NCBI RefSeq assembly: GCF_001905095.1
Contig: NZ_LWLS01000087.1
Location: 1 to 60,258, forward strand
Reading direction: 5' to 3'
DNA: 60,258 nucleotides
Source: Micromonospora sp. CB01531
GTDB taxonomy: Bacteria; Actinomycetota; Actinomycetes; Mycobacteriales; Micromonosporaceae
Part shown: positions 17,640 through 24,462 of the stretch, piece after piece
Numbering within the stretch: the stretch's first letter is position 1
How the letters are laid out: every line of letters starts with the position of its first letter
Position numbers and translations under genes: made by a program
Notes under the pieces: model-generated
Database searches by the model: none
Told to the model about the DNA's origin: nothing
The model's input: only the letters and a program-made list of their open reading frames with translations

Positions 17640-18215
17640 GTGCAGGTTCCGGCGGTGCTCGGCGAGCCGATCCGGTTCGTGCTGAACTGGGGCCGCCGCT
17701 ACTCGCTCTGGGTGTTCAACTTCGGGCTGGCCTGCTGCGCCATCGAGTTCATCGCCACCAGCATGGGCCGGCACGACTTCATGCGGCTCGGTGTCATCCC
17801 GTTCGCCCACGGCCCCCGGCAGGCCGACCTCATGGTGGTCTCCGGCACGGTCACCGACAAGATGGCCCCGGCGGTGAAGCGGCTCTACGACCAGATGCCC
17901 GAGCCGAAGTACGTCATCTCGTTCGGCGCCTGCTCCAACTGCGGCGGGCCGTACTGGGACTCCTACTCGGTGACCAAGGGGGTCGACCAGCTCATACCGG
18001 TCGACGTCTACGTGCCCGGCTGCCCGCCGCGCCCGGAGGCGCTGCTGCACGGCATCCTCCGGCTGCAGGAGAAGATCGCCGCCGAGGAGTCCGGCGTCGG
18101 CGGGGTGGCCCGCCCCGACCGGCTCGCCCCGCCGGTCGACCCGCGGCCCGCGGAGAGCACGCCGCGCCCGGTGGAATCCCTCACCGCGCCGCCGGTCCGC
18201 CCGCCGGCCGGCTGA
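17640..18215 (+). CDS. nuoB: NADH-quinone oxidoreductase subunit B (second, partial nuo set)
   Basis: 191 residues. NuoB carries the terminal N2 [4Fe-4S] cluster of complex I. The vicinal pair C32-C33 (LACCAIEF), C98 (GACSNCGG) and C128 (VPGCPPRPEAL) supply all four ligands. An extra cysteine, C101, lies in a motif that is usually GxCASSGG. The core ends near residue 152; a Pro/Arg-rich tail of ~40 residues is added. The GTG at 17640 is preceded by AGGGAGG. No nuoA lies upstream; the neighbours are a divergent sigma factor and, 29 bp downstream, a DUF2252 gene rather than nuoC. Confidence 0.92.
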   Translation: MQVPAVLGEPIRFVLNWGRRYSLWVFNFGLACCAIEFIATSMGRHDFMRLGVIPFAHGPRQADLMVVSGTVTDKMAPAVKRLYDQMPEPKYVISFGACSNCGGPYWDSYSVTKGVDQLIPVDVYVPGCPPRPEALLHGILRLQEKIAAEESGVGGVARPDRLAPPVDPRPAESTPRPVESLTAPPVRPPAG

Positions 18216-18244
18216 GGTGGCGGGGCCGGTCTAGCCTGCGGGCC

Positions 18245-19561
18245 ATGACCCAGTCCGCGGACCAGCGCTCCGCCTTCATCGTCGACGTGCTGACCGAGGA
18301 GTTCGGCGAATCGATAGCGCTCGACCCGGCGGCGTTCCGCCGCAAGTTCCGCAAGATGGCCGCCTCCCCGTTCGCCTTCTACCGGGGCAGTGCGTCACTC
18401 TTCTACGCCGACCAGCGCGGCGACTTCGCCAGCGACCGCTACCTCGACCACCGGACCAGCCGGGTGTGGATCCACGGCGACCTGCACGCCGAGAACTTCG
18501 GCACCTACATGAACGCCTCCGGGCAGCTGGTGTTCAACGTCAACGACTTCGACGAGGCGTACGTCGGGCCGTTCTCCTGGGACCTGAAGCGCTTCGCGGC
18601 CAGTGTGGCCCTGCTCGGCTACGCGAAGGCGCTCTCCGACCGGGGGATCGGCGACCTGGTCACCGGCTTCGCCCGGTCGTACCTGACCGAGCTGCGGGCC
18701 ATCGCGGCCGGCGGGGACGACGCGATCGGCTCGATCACACTGGAGAACGCCGACGGCGTGCTGCGCCGGGTGCTCCAGCAGGCCCGACTGAACACCCGGG
18801 TGGACCTGCTCGCCGAGCAGACCACCATCGACAACTACGACCGCCGGTTCTCCCTCGGCGACGGCGTCTTCGAGGTCGACGCCGCGACCCGGGAGAAGGT
18901 CTGCGCCGCGTTCCACGACTACCTGGACACCCTGCCGGCGGCGACCGCCCGGCTCCGCCCGGTCGCCGCCAACATCAAGGACGTGGTGCTGCGCAAGGGC
19001 GTCGGCATCGGCTCGGCCGGGCTGCCCTCCTACAACCTGCTGCTGGAGGGGCACACCCAGGCACTGGAAAACGACGTCGTCATCTACCTCAAGCAGGCCC
19101 AGGTGCCGGCGGTGGCGCGGCACATCGACGACGAGCGGGTCCGTTCCTACTTCCGGCACCAGGGGCACCGGACCGCCGAGTCGCAGCGGGCGCTCCAGGC
19201 GTACGCCGACCCCTGGGTGGGGTTCACCGAGCTGGACGGGGTCGGCCAGCTCGTCGCCGAGGTCTCCCCGTACGCGGCCGACCTGGACTGGGCCGACGTC
19301 AACGAGCCCGAGGAACTCGCCGGGGTGCTCACCGACCTCGGCCGGGCGGTGGCCCGGATGCACTCGGTCGCCGACGACGAGTCCAGCCACGATCTGGTCG
19401 ACTACTCCACCGAGGAGGCGATCGTCGCCGCGGTCGACGCCGGCGCGGCGGGCTTCGTCCAATACCTGGTCGACTTCGCGCACGCGTACGGGATCCGAGC
19501 CCGCGAGGACCACCAGCTCTTCGTGGACCTGTTCCGCAACGGCCGGCTGCCCGGCAGCTGA
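18245..19561 (+). CDS. DUF2252 family protein
   Basis: 438 residues, typical of DUF2252. Conserved segments include RKFRKMAASPFAFYRGSASLFYAD, WIHGDLHAENFGTYMNASGQLVFNVNDFDEAYVGPFSWDLKRFAAS and GIGSAGLPSYNLLLEG. HGDLHAENFG followed by NDFDEA resembles the catalytic loop and metal-binding motif of aminoglycoside-phosphotransferase-type kinases, so a kinase-like fold is likely; the substrate is unknown. The ATG at 18245 is chosen because the upstream extension lies inside nuoB. A TAGCCT hexamer about 10 bp before the ATG could be the -10 of a leaderless transcript. It interrupts the nuo genes. Confidence 0.88.
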   Translation: MTQSADQRSAFIVDVLTEEFGESIALDPAAFRRKFRKMAASPFAFYRGSASLFYADQRGDFASDRYLDHRTSRVWIHGDLHAENFGTYMNASGQLVFNVNDFDEAYVGPFSWDLKRFAASVALLGYAKALSDRGIGDLVTGFARSYLTELRAIAAGGDDAIGSITLENADGVLRRVLQQARLNTRVDLLAEQTTIDNYDRRFSLGDGVFEVDAATREKVCAAFHDYLDTLPAATARLRPVAANIKDVVLRKGVGIGSAGLPSYNLLLEGHTQALENDVVIYLKQAQVPAVARHIDDERVRSYFRHQGHRTAESQRALQAYADPWVGFTELDGVGQLVAEVSPYAADLDWADVNEPEELAGVLTDLGRAVARMHSVADDESSHDLVDYSTEEAIVAAVDAGAAGFVQYLVDFAHAYGIRAREDHQLFVDLFRNGRLPGS

Positions 19562-19581
19562 CCCGCAGGCCGGCCCCCGGC

Positions 19582-20628
19582 TCAGGCCGTGAAGTCCAGC
19601 ACCACCTTGATGTCGTCCGGTCCGGAGGTGTACGCGTCGGCGTACGCCTCCACCGGCACCCGGCGGCTGATCAGCGAGTTCAGCCAGCCCTGGTCAGCCC
19701 GGGAGAGGGCCTCGGCGGCCAGTTCCCAGTGCCGCCGGTTGGCGTTCACCGAGCCGAAGACCACGTTGTTCTCCAGCACCAGGTCGCGGTTGAGGGCTCC
19801 CGCGTCGAGGTCGATGGTCCGGCCGCCGCTGGACACCCCGGTCAGGCAGACGATGCCGGTCGGCCCGGCCTGGAACATCGCGTCCAGCACCACCACCGGC
19901 GCGCCGGTGCACTCCACTACCACGTCCGGCTCGAAGTCCAGCTCGGTCACCTTGGAGGTGTGGTAGGTCGCGCCGAGCGAGCGGACCAGGTCCGGCTTCG
20001 GCCCGGTGGTGGCCCGGTCCAGCACGTGCACCGACAGCTCGCGCTGGGTGGCGAGCAGCGCGGCCAGCAGACCGATCGGCCCGGCCCCGGTCACCAGCAC
20101 GGTCTGCGGCTTCCACTCGGCGCGGCGACCGATCCGCTCGATGTGGTCCCAGGCCTTCGCCACCACGCTGGTCGGTTCCAGCAGCATCCCCACTGAGGCG
20201 AGGCAGGGGTCCAGGCCAACGGCGAACTTCGGCTGCACCCGCCACCGCTCCCGGGCGTACCCGGAGAGTCCCTTGATGCCGTGCTCGGTGTACTGCCCGT
20301 TGCGGCACATGTCCCACTCGTCCACCGCGCAGTTCGGGCAGGGCACCGGGTCGGGGCGCCGGACGATACCGGCCACCAGGTCGCCGGGCTGGAGGGCGCC
20401 GGTCGGGTCCTCCACCACCCGGCCCAGTGACTCGTGGCCGAGCACCAGCCGGTCCTGTCCGGGCGGCGCCTCCCCGTATGCGCCGGAGATGATCTCGTGG
20501 TCGGTGCCGCAGATGCCCACGGCCAGCGCCTCGACCAGGATCGCGCCCTCCTCGGGGGCGGGCTCGGGCCAGTCCTCGGTCAGCTGCAGCGAGTTCGGGA
20601 CGCCGGGAGTCACAGTCACAGCACGCAC
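19582..20628 (-). CDS. Zinc-dependent glucose 1-dehydrogenase-like medium-chain dehydrogenase
   Basis: 348 residues of the MDR superfamily, closest in pattern to archaeal-type glucose dehydrogenases. Catalytic zinc ligands are in GICGTDHE and LVLGHESLG. A structural-zinc loop with three cysteines (CPNCAVDEWDMC) plus a probable acidic ligand fits that branch. The Rossmann motif TGAGPIGLLAALLA follows; FGSVNANRRHWELA near the C-terminus is also typical. It probably oxidises glucose or a related aldose with NAD(P)+. The start is a GTG (VRAVTVTPG) with AGGAAAG about 10 nt upstream. It lies opposite in direction to the nuo genes and is divergent from nuoC across 214 bp. Confidence 0.85.
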   Translation of the reverse strand: MRAVTVTPGVPNSLQLTEDWPEPAPEEGAILVEALAVGICGTDHEIISGAYGEAPPGQDRLVLGHESLGRVVEDPTGALQPGDLVAGIVRRPDPVPCPNCAVDEWDMCRNGQYTEHGIKGLSGYARERWRVQPKFAVGLDPCLASVGMLLEPTSVVAKAWDHIERIGRRAEWKPQTVLVTGAGPIGLLAALLATQRELSVHVLDRATTGPKPDLVRSLGATYHTSKVTELDFEPDVVVECTGAPVVVLDAMFQAGPTGIVCLTGVSSGGRTIDLDAGALNRDLVLENNVVFGSVNANRRHWELAAEALSRADQGWLNSLISRRVPVEAYADAYTSGPDDIKVVLDFTA

Positions 20629-20842
20629 CGCTCAATTCTTTCCTGCGGGCGTGGTCCCGGTGTCGAAACCGCCAAGCCAGCCCGGTGCGGCCGGACGAGC
20701 CGGCGGGTGCTCGGGCGCGTGGTTGGTGGCGGGGCGGAGACCCGGCCATGCCGTGGTCGGGCGGAGGGAAGCGGCAGTGCAGTGGGTCAGCTGCCCGGCC
20801 TGAGGCGGTCCGTCCACGCCGGTGGCCCGTAGGATCGCGGGC

Positions 20843-21661
20843 ATGACGCCGGAAGAGGTCGGTGACCGGGCGCGCAGCGTGCTCGTGCGGGCGGCCGGAT
20901 TGGCCGAGGACGCGGTGACCGTGGGGCGCTCGGGTGGCGAGGCGCACGCCCGTGCGACGGTCGACGTACCGCCGGACGCCTGGCGGGACGCGGTGCGGGC
21001 CGTCCGCGACGACGCCGAGTTGGCCTGTGACTTCTTCGACTGGCTCTCGGCTGTGGACGAGCTGGCCGACGGCTTCGACGTGGTCGCCCACCTGTGGTCG
21101 ACGAACCGCCGGCACGGTGTGCTGCTGCGGACGCGGGTGCCGCGAGCGGAGCCGCGGGTCGCATCGGTCGTGGGAATCTTCCCCGGCGCCTCCTGGCACG
21201 AGCGGGAGACGCACGAGATGTTCGGCATCCGGTTCGACGGGCATCCGGACCTCAAGCCGCTGCTGCTGCCGCCGGAGTTCGAAGGGCATCCGCTGCGCAA
21301 GGAGTTCGTGCTCGCCTCCCGGGTCGCCAAGCCCTGGCCGGGCGCCAAGGAACCGGGGGAGTCGGAGGCGGGCGGCGGTCGCCGGCCGATTCGCCCGCCG
21401 GGCGTACCGGCGCCGGGCGAGTGGGGGACGACGCCCACGCCCGCCGGCGCGGCCGGGGTGGGCGAGGGCCCGCGCGGGGGTACGCCCGCCCGCCCGGCCC
21501 GGGAACGCCCGCCGCGCCCCGCCCCGGGCGAGCGCCCGGCCCGGCCGACCACCGCCGAGCAACCGGCGGGTCCGGCGCGGCCGACGCCCGGGGAGCGACC
21601 GACGGGCCCGCCCCGCCAGGAGCCCGCCGCCGAGCCCGCGCCCGAGGAGGGGGACGCCTGA
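20843..21661 (+). CDS. nuoC: NADH-quinone oxidoreductase subunit C (second, partial nuo set)
   Basis: 272 residues. NuoC is a peripheral-arm subunit that normally packs against NuoD. The family core is clear: CDFFDWLSAVDEL, VVAHLWSTNRRHGVLLR, FPGASWHERETHEMFGIRFDGHPDLKPLLLPPEFEGHPLRKEF. After residue ~165 comes a Pro/Gly/Arg/Ala-rich tail of about 110 residues that no standard NuoC has. I use the ATG at 20843; an in-frame GTG at 20822 has no better ribosome site. The final A of its TGA is the first base of the nuoH ATG, so translation is coupled and nuoD, which normally lies between them, is absent. Confidence 0.9.
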   Translation: MTPEEVGDRARSVLVRAAGLAEDAVTVGRSGGEAHARATVDVPPDAWRDAVRAVRDDAELACDFFDWLSAVDELADGFDVVAHLWSTNRRHGVLLRTRVPRAEPRVASVVGIFPGASWHERETHEMFGIRFDGHPDLKPLLLPPEFEGHPLRKEFVLASRVAKPWPGAKEPGESEAGGGRRPIRPPGVPAPGEWGTTPTPAGAAGVGEGPRGGTPARPARERPPRPAPGERPARPTTAEQPAGPARPTPGERPTGPPRQEPAAEPAPEEGDA

Positions 21662-22623
21662 TGCCCGCCTGGTTGGAGCTGGTCATCAGGGTGGCCGGCG
21701 TGCTGGTCGCGTTCCTCACCCTGCCGCTGATCGTCGGGCAGGCCGAGCACAAGGTCATGGCGCACATGCAGGGCCGGCTCGGCCCGATGTACGCGGGCGG
21801 CTTCCACGGCTGGGCGCAGCTCGTCGCCGACGGCATCAAGTTCGTGCAGAAGGAGGACGTCACCCCGCGCGACGCGGACCGGCCGGTGTTCCGGCTGGCC
21901 CCGGCGGTGGCCCTGGTGCCGTACCTGCTCGCCCTGCTGGTGATCCCGCTCGGCCCGGGCGACCTGGTCGGGCAGCCGCTGGACATCGGCCTGTTCTTCG
22001 TGCTGGCCGTGGTCGGCATCGGGGTGCTCGCGGTGCTGATGTCGGCCTGGGCCTCGGCCAACAAGTACAGCCTGCTCGGCGGGCTGCGCGGCGCCGCCCA
22101 ACTGCTCGGCTACGAGCTGCCGCTGGTGCTGGCCGCCGCGTCGGTGGCGATGGCGGCGGGGACGCTCAGCCTGCCCGGGATCGTCGAGGCGTGGCGGCCC
22201 TGGTGGCTGCTCTGGCAGGCGCCGGCGATGGTGATCTTCTTCGTCGCCGGGCTGGCGGAGATCCGGCGGCCGCCGTTCGACATGCCGGTGGCCGACTCCG
22301 AGCTGGTCTTCGGCTACATGACCGAGTACACCGGCCTGCGCTTCGCGTTCTTCCTGCTCGCCGAGTACGTCGGCATCGTGGTGATCGCCGCGCTGACCAC
22401 CGTGCTCTTCCTCGGCGGCTGGCAGGGCCCGTTCGCGGACGCCCAGTTGGGCTGGCTGTGGACCCTGCTCAAGGTCTTCGCCGTGGCGTTCGTGATCATC
22501 TGGCTCCGGGTGTCGTACCCACGGCTGCGCGAGGACCAGCTCCAGCGCCTCTGCTGGCTGGTGCTCGTCCCGCTGGCCCTCGCCCAGCTCGTCCTGACCG
22601 CGGCCGTCCGGCTGGCCATGTGA
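21661..22623 (+). CDS. nuoH: NADH-quinone oxidoreductase subunit H (second, partial nuo set)
   Basis: 320 residues with about eight membrane helices. NuoH forms much of the quinone chamber at the junction with the peripheral arm. Family motifs are altered: HKVMAHMQGRLGPMYAGGFHGWAQLVADGIKF replaces the usual GPNRVGP-type loop, and EIRRPPFDMPVADSELVFGYMTEYTG replaces the usual NRxPFDLPEAESEL loop, losing one conserved glutamate. The start ATG overlaps the nuoC stop by one base. After the stop a strong hairpin separates it from a convergent GST-like gene, so nuoC-nuoH is its own transcription unit, apart from nuoI-N. Confidence 0.92.
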   Translation: MPAWLELVIRVAGVLVAFLTLPLIVGQAEHKVMAHMQGRLGPMYAGGFHGWAQLVADGIKFVQKEDVTPRDADRPVFRLAPAVALVPYLLALLVIPLGPGDLVGQPLDIGLFFVLAVVGIGVLAVLMSAWASANKYSLLGGLRGAAQLLGYELPLVLAAASVAMAAGTLSLPGIVEAWRPWWLLWQAPAMVIFFVAGLAEIRRPPFDMPVADSELVFGYMTEYTGLRFAFFLLAEYVGIVVIAALTTVLFLGGWQGPFADAQLGWLWTLLKVFAVAFVIIWLRVSYPRLREDQLQRLCWLVLVPLALAQLVLTAAVRLAM

Positions 22624-22624
22624 G

Positions 22625-22654
22625 GAAGGGCCCCCGCGTGACGCAGGGCCCTTC
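22625..22654. terminator. Bidirectional terminator after nuoH
   Basis: A 9-bp perfect stem, GAAGGGCCC (22625-22633) with GGGCCCTTC (22646-22654), begins 2 nt after the nuoH stop and lies 6 nt from the stop of the convergent gene at 22660. Confidence 0.8.
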
Positions 22655-22659
22655 GACGG

Positions 22660-23706
22660 TCAGCCGACCCGCAGCGGGGTGTGGGCGGGGTCGACCGGCT
22701 CGGCCGGCGGCGGGGGCGGGGTGCCGTCGCCGAAGGGGCGACCGCCCAGGGCCTCCCGGCCGTGCGGGGTGAGCCAGCCCGACAGGTCCGGGCCGAGCGG
22801 CACGATCCCGGTCGGGTTGATGTCCCGGTGCACCTCGTAGTAGTGCCGCTTGATGTGGTCGAAGTCGACGGTGTCGCCGAAGCCGGGGGTCTGGAACAGG
22901 TCCCGGGTGTACGCCCAGAGCACCGGCATCTCGGTCAGCTTCTGCCGGTTGCACTTGAAGTGGCCGTGGTACACCGGGTCGAAGCGGACCAGGGTCGTGA
23001 ACAGCCGCACGTCCGCCTCGGTGATGGTGTCGCCGACGAGGTAGCGCTGCCCGCTCAGCCGCTCGCTCAGCCAGTCGAGCCGGTCGAAGAGCCGGCGGTA
23101 CGCGCTCTCGTACGCCTCCTGGCTGCCGGCGAAGCCGCACCGGTAGACGCCGTTGTTCACGTCCTTGAACACCACCGCGTTGACCTCGTCGATCTCGTCC
23201 CGCAGCCGCTCCGGGTAGAGCTCCGGCGCGCCCTCGCGGTGGTAGGCGGTCCACTCGGTGGACAGGTCCAGGCTCATCTGCGCGTAGTCGTTGGTGACCA
23301 CCTGCCCGGTCGGCACGTCCACGATCGCCGGCACGGTGATGCCCCGCTCGTACCCGGGGAAGCGCTTGAAGTACGCCTCGGCCAGCCGCGGAATGCCGAG
23401 CACCGGGTCCATCCCGCCCGCGTCCAGGTCGAAGGTCCAGCTCCGGGCGTCGTGGGTCGGCCCGGCCACCGCCATTGAGATCGCGTCCTCCAGCCCGAGC
23501 AGCCGGCGGACGATGATCAGCCGGTTCGCCCACGGGCACGCCCGGCTCACCGCGAGCCGGTACCGGCCGGACTCCACCGGCCAGCCGTCCCGCCCGTCCG
23601 CGGTGATCCGGGTGGCGATGTAACGCTGGTCCCGGGTGAACTCGCCGCCCGGCTCGACGTACTTCCCGCCGGTCCGGTTCAGGATCTCCTCGCTGCTCTC
23701 CGTCAC
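22660..23706 (-). CDS. Xi-class glutathione S-transferase-like reductase (YqjG/ECM4 family)
   Basis: 348 residues. The thioredoxin-like N-domain has the redox motif ACPWANR with the active cysteine at residue 57, and the C-terminal helical domain has RYLVGDTITEADVRLFTTLVRFDPVYHGHFKCN, which is diagnostic of S-glutathionyl-(hydro)quinone reductases. Actinobacteria use mycothiol rather than glutathione, so the thiol partner is probably mycothiol (inference). A Pro-rich tail of about 20 residues ends the protein. The start is a GTG at 23706 (MTESSEEIL) that overlaps the TGA of a preceding mini-ORF; three tandem 59-bp repeats lie immediately upstream and supply the GAGGTGG ribosome site. Confidence 0.88.
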   Translation of the reverse strand: MTESSEEILNRTGGKYVEPGGEFTRDQRYIATRITADGRDGWPVESGRYRLAVSRACPWANRLIIVRRLLGLEDAISMAVAGPTHDARSWTFDLDAGGMDPVLGIPRLAEAYFKRFPGYERGITVPAIVDVPTGQVVTNDYAQMSLDLSTEWTAYHREGAPELYPERLRDEIDEVNAVVFKDVNNGVYRCGFAGSQEAYESAYRRLFDRLDWLSERLSGQRYLVGDTITEADVRLFTTLVRFDPVYHGHFKCNRQKLTEMPVLWAYTRDLFQTPGFGDTVDFDHIKRHYYEVHRDINPTGIVPLGPDLSGWLTPHGREALGGRPFGDGTPPPPPAEPVDPAHTPLRVG

Positions 23707-23879
23707 TGTGCCACCTCGGCTCGCGACTGCGGGGCTCGTAACCCCGGCTCACTCCTCGCGCTCACTGTGCCACCTCGGCTCGCGACTGCGGGGCTCGTAA
23801 CCCCGGCTCACTCCTCGCGCTCACTGTGCCACCTCGGCTCGCGACTGCGGGGCTCGCAACCCCGGCTCACTCCTCGCGC
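23703..23879 (-). repeat. Three tandem 59-bp repeats, each a coupled mini-ORF, upstream of the GST-like gene
   Basis: Units at 23703-23761, 23762-23820 and 23821-23879 are identical except for one base (T/C at 23858 relative to the other copies). Read on the minus strand, each unit holds a GTG-started ORF of 20 codons containing RSEPGLRAPQSR; its TGA overlaps the next unit's GTG as GTGA, and the last overlaps the GTG of the GST-like gene. The outermost GTG (23883) has a strong GGAGG 7 nt upstream; inner copies carry GAGGTGGCACA before each start. The sequence is homologous to the spacer between nuoL and nuoM. Confidence 0.9.
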
Positions 23880-23985
23880 TCACGGCGCTACCTCCGTTTT
23901 CTGTCGCTGTCGGCCCTGTCCCATCATGGCCGTTCCGGGCCGGTCCGGCAGGCTCGGCGCGGGGAGTGGGGGCTACGCTGCCGCG

Positions 23986-24393
23986 GTGACCGATGTGGAG
24001 GCCGTGGCCCGGCGCTTCATCGCCGACGTGTGGAACGCGACCCGCGAGGAGACCGCGTACGAGCTGGTCGCCGAGGACTGCCCGGGGCTGGGCGGGACCG
24101 GGCCGGCGGCCGCCCTGGCCTGGCACCGGGACCGCCGCGCGTCCTTCCCGGACCTGCGCTACAAGATCGTCGAGGTGGTGGCCTCCGGTGCACGGGTGGC
24201 CGTGCACCGGCGCGCCGCCGGCACCCAGGCCGGGCAGTTCGGCCCGGTGCCGCCGACCGGCCGGGTGGTCAGCTACTCGGGGGCGACCTTCCTGCGCTTC
24301 GACGACAGCGGCCGGATCGTGGACGTGTGGAGCGTCAACGAGCTCTTCCAGGTCCTCCAGCAGCTCGGCGTCGAGATGCTCCCGCCGGTGTGA
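23986..24393 (+). CDS. SnoaL-like polyketide cyclase / ester cyclase family protein
   Basis: 135 residues with the NTF2-like alpha+beta pattern of SnoaL-like proteins: VARRFIADVWNATREETAYELVAEDC, a helix with LAWHRDRRASFPDLRYKIVEVVASGARVAVHRRAAGTQAG, then PTGRVVSYSGATFLRFDDSGRIVDVWSVNELFQVLQQLG. Such proteins include ring cyclases and many uncharacterised single-domain enzymes or binding proteins; nothing fixes a substrate here. I use the GTG at 23986 (VTDVEAV) because it gives the usual family length; an in-frame ATG at 23926 would add 20 Gly/Arg-rich residues and cannot be excluded. A strong hairpin follows the stop. Confidence 0.75.
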   Translation: MTDVEAVARRFIADVWNATREETAYELVAEDCPGLGGTGPAAALAWHRDRRASFPDLRYKIVEVVASGARVAVHRRAAGTQAGQFGPVPPTGRVVSYSGATFLRFDDSGRIVDVWSVNELFQVLQQLGVEMLPPV

Positions 24394-24420
24394 GCGCGCC
24401 TCGGCCCCGAAACGGTCGGG

Positions 24421-24451
24421 CGGGCCGGACCGGTGGTGCCGGTCCGGCCCG
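24421..24451. terminator. Bidirectional terminator between convergent genes
   Basis: An 11-bp perfect stem, CGGGCCGGACC (24421-24431) with GGTCCGGCCCG (24441-24451) and a 9-nt loop, between the stop at 24393 and the minus-strand stop at 24463. Confidence 0.85.
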
Positions 24452-24462
24452 CCCGGGGTCGG

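Noticed and set aside
23703..23879. CRISPR array
   Set aside because: The 59-bp repeats are directly adjacent with no spacers, and no cas genes are present.
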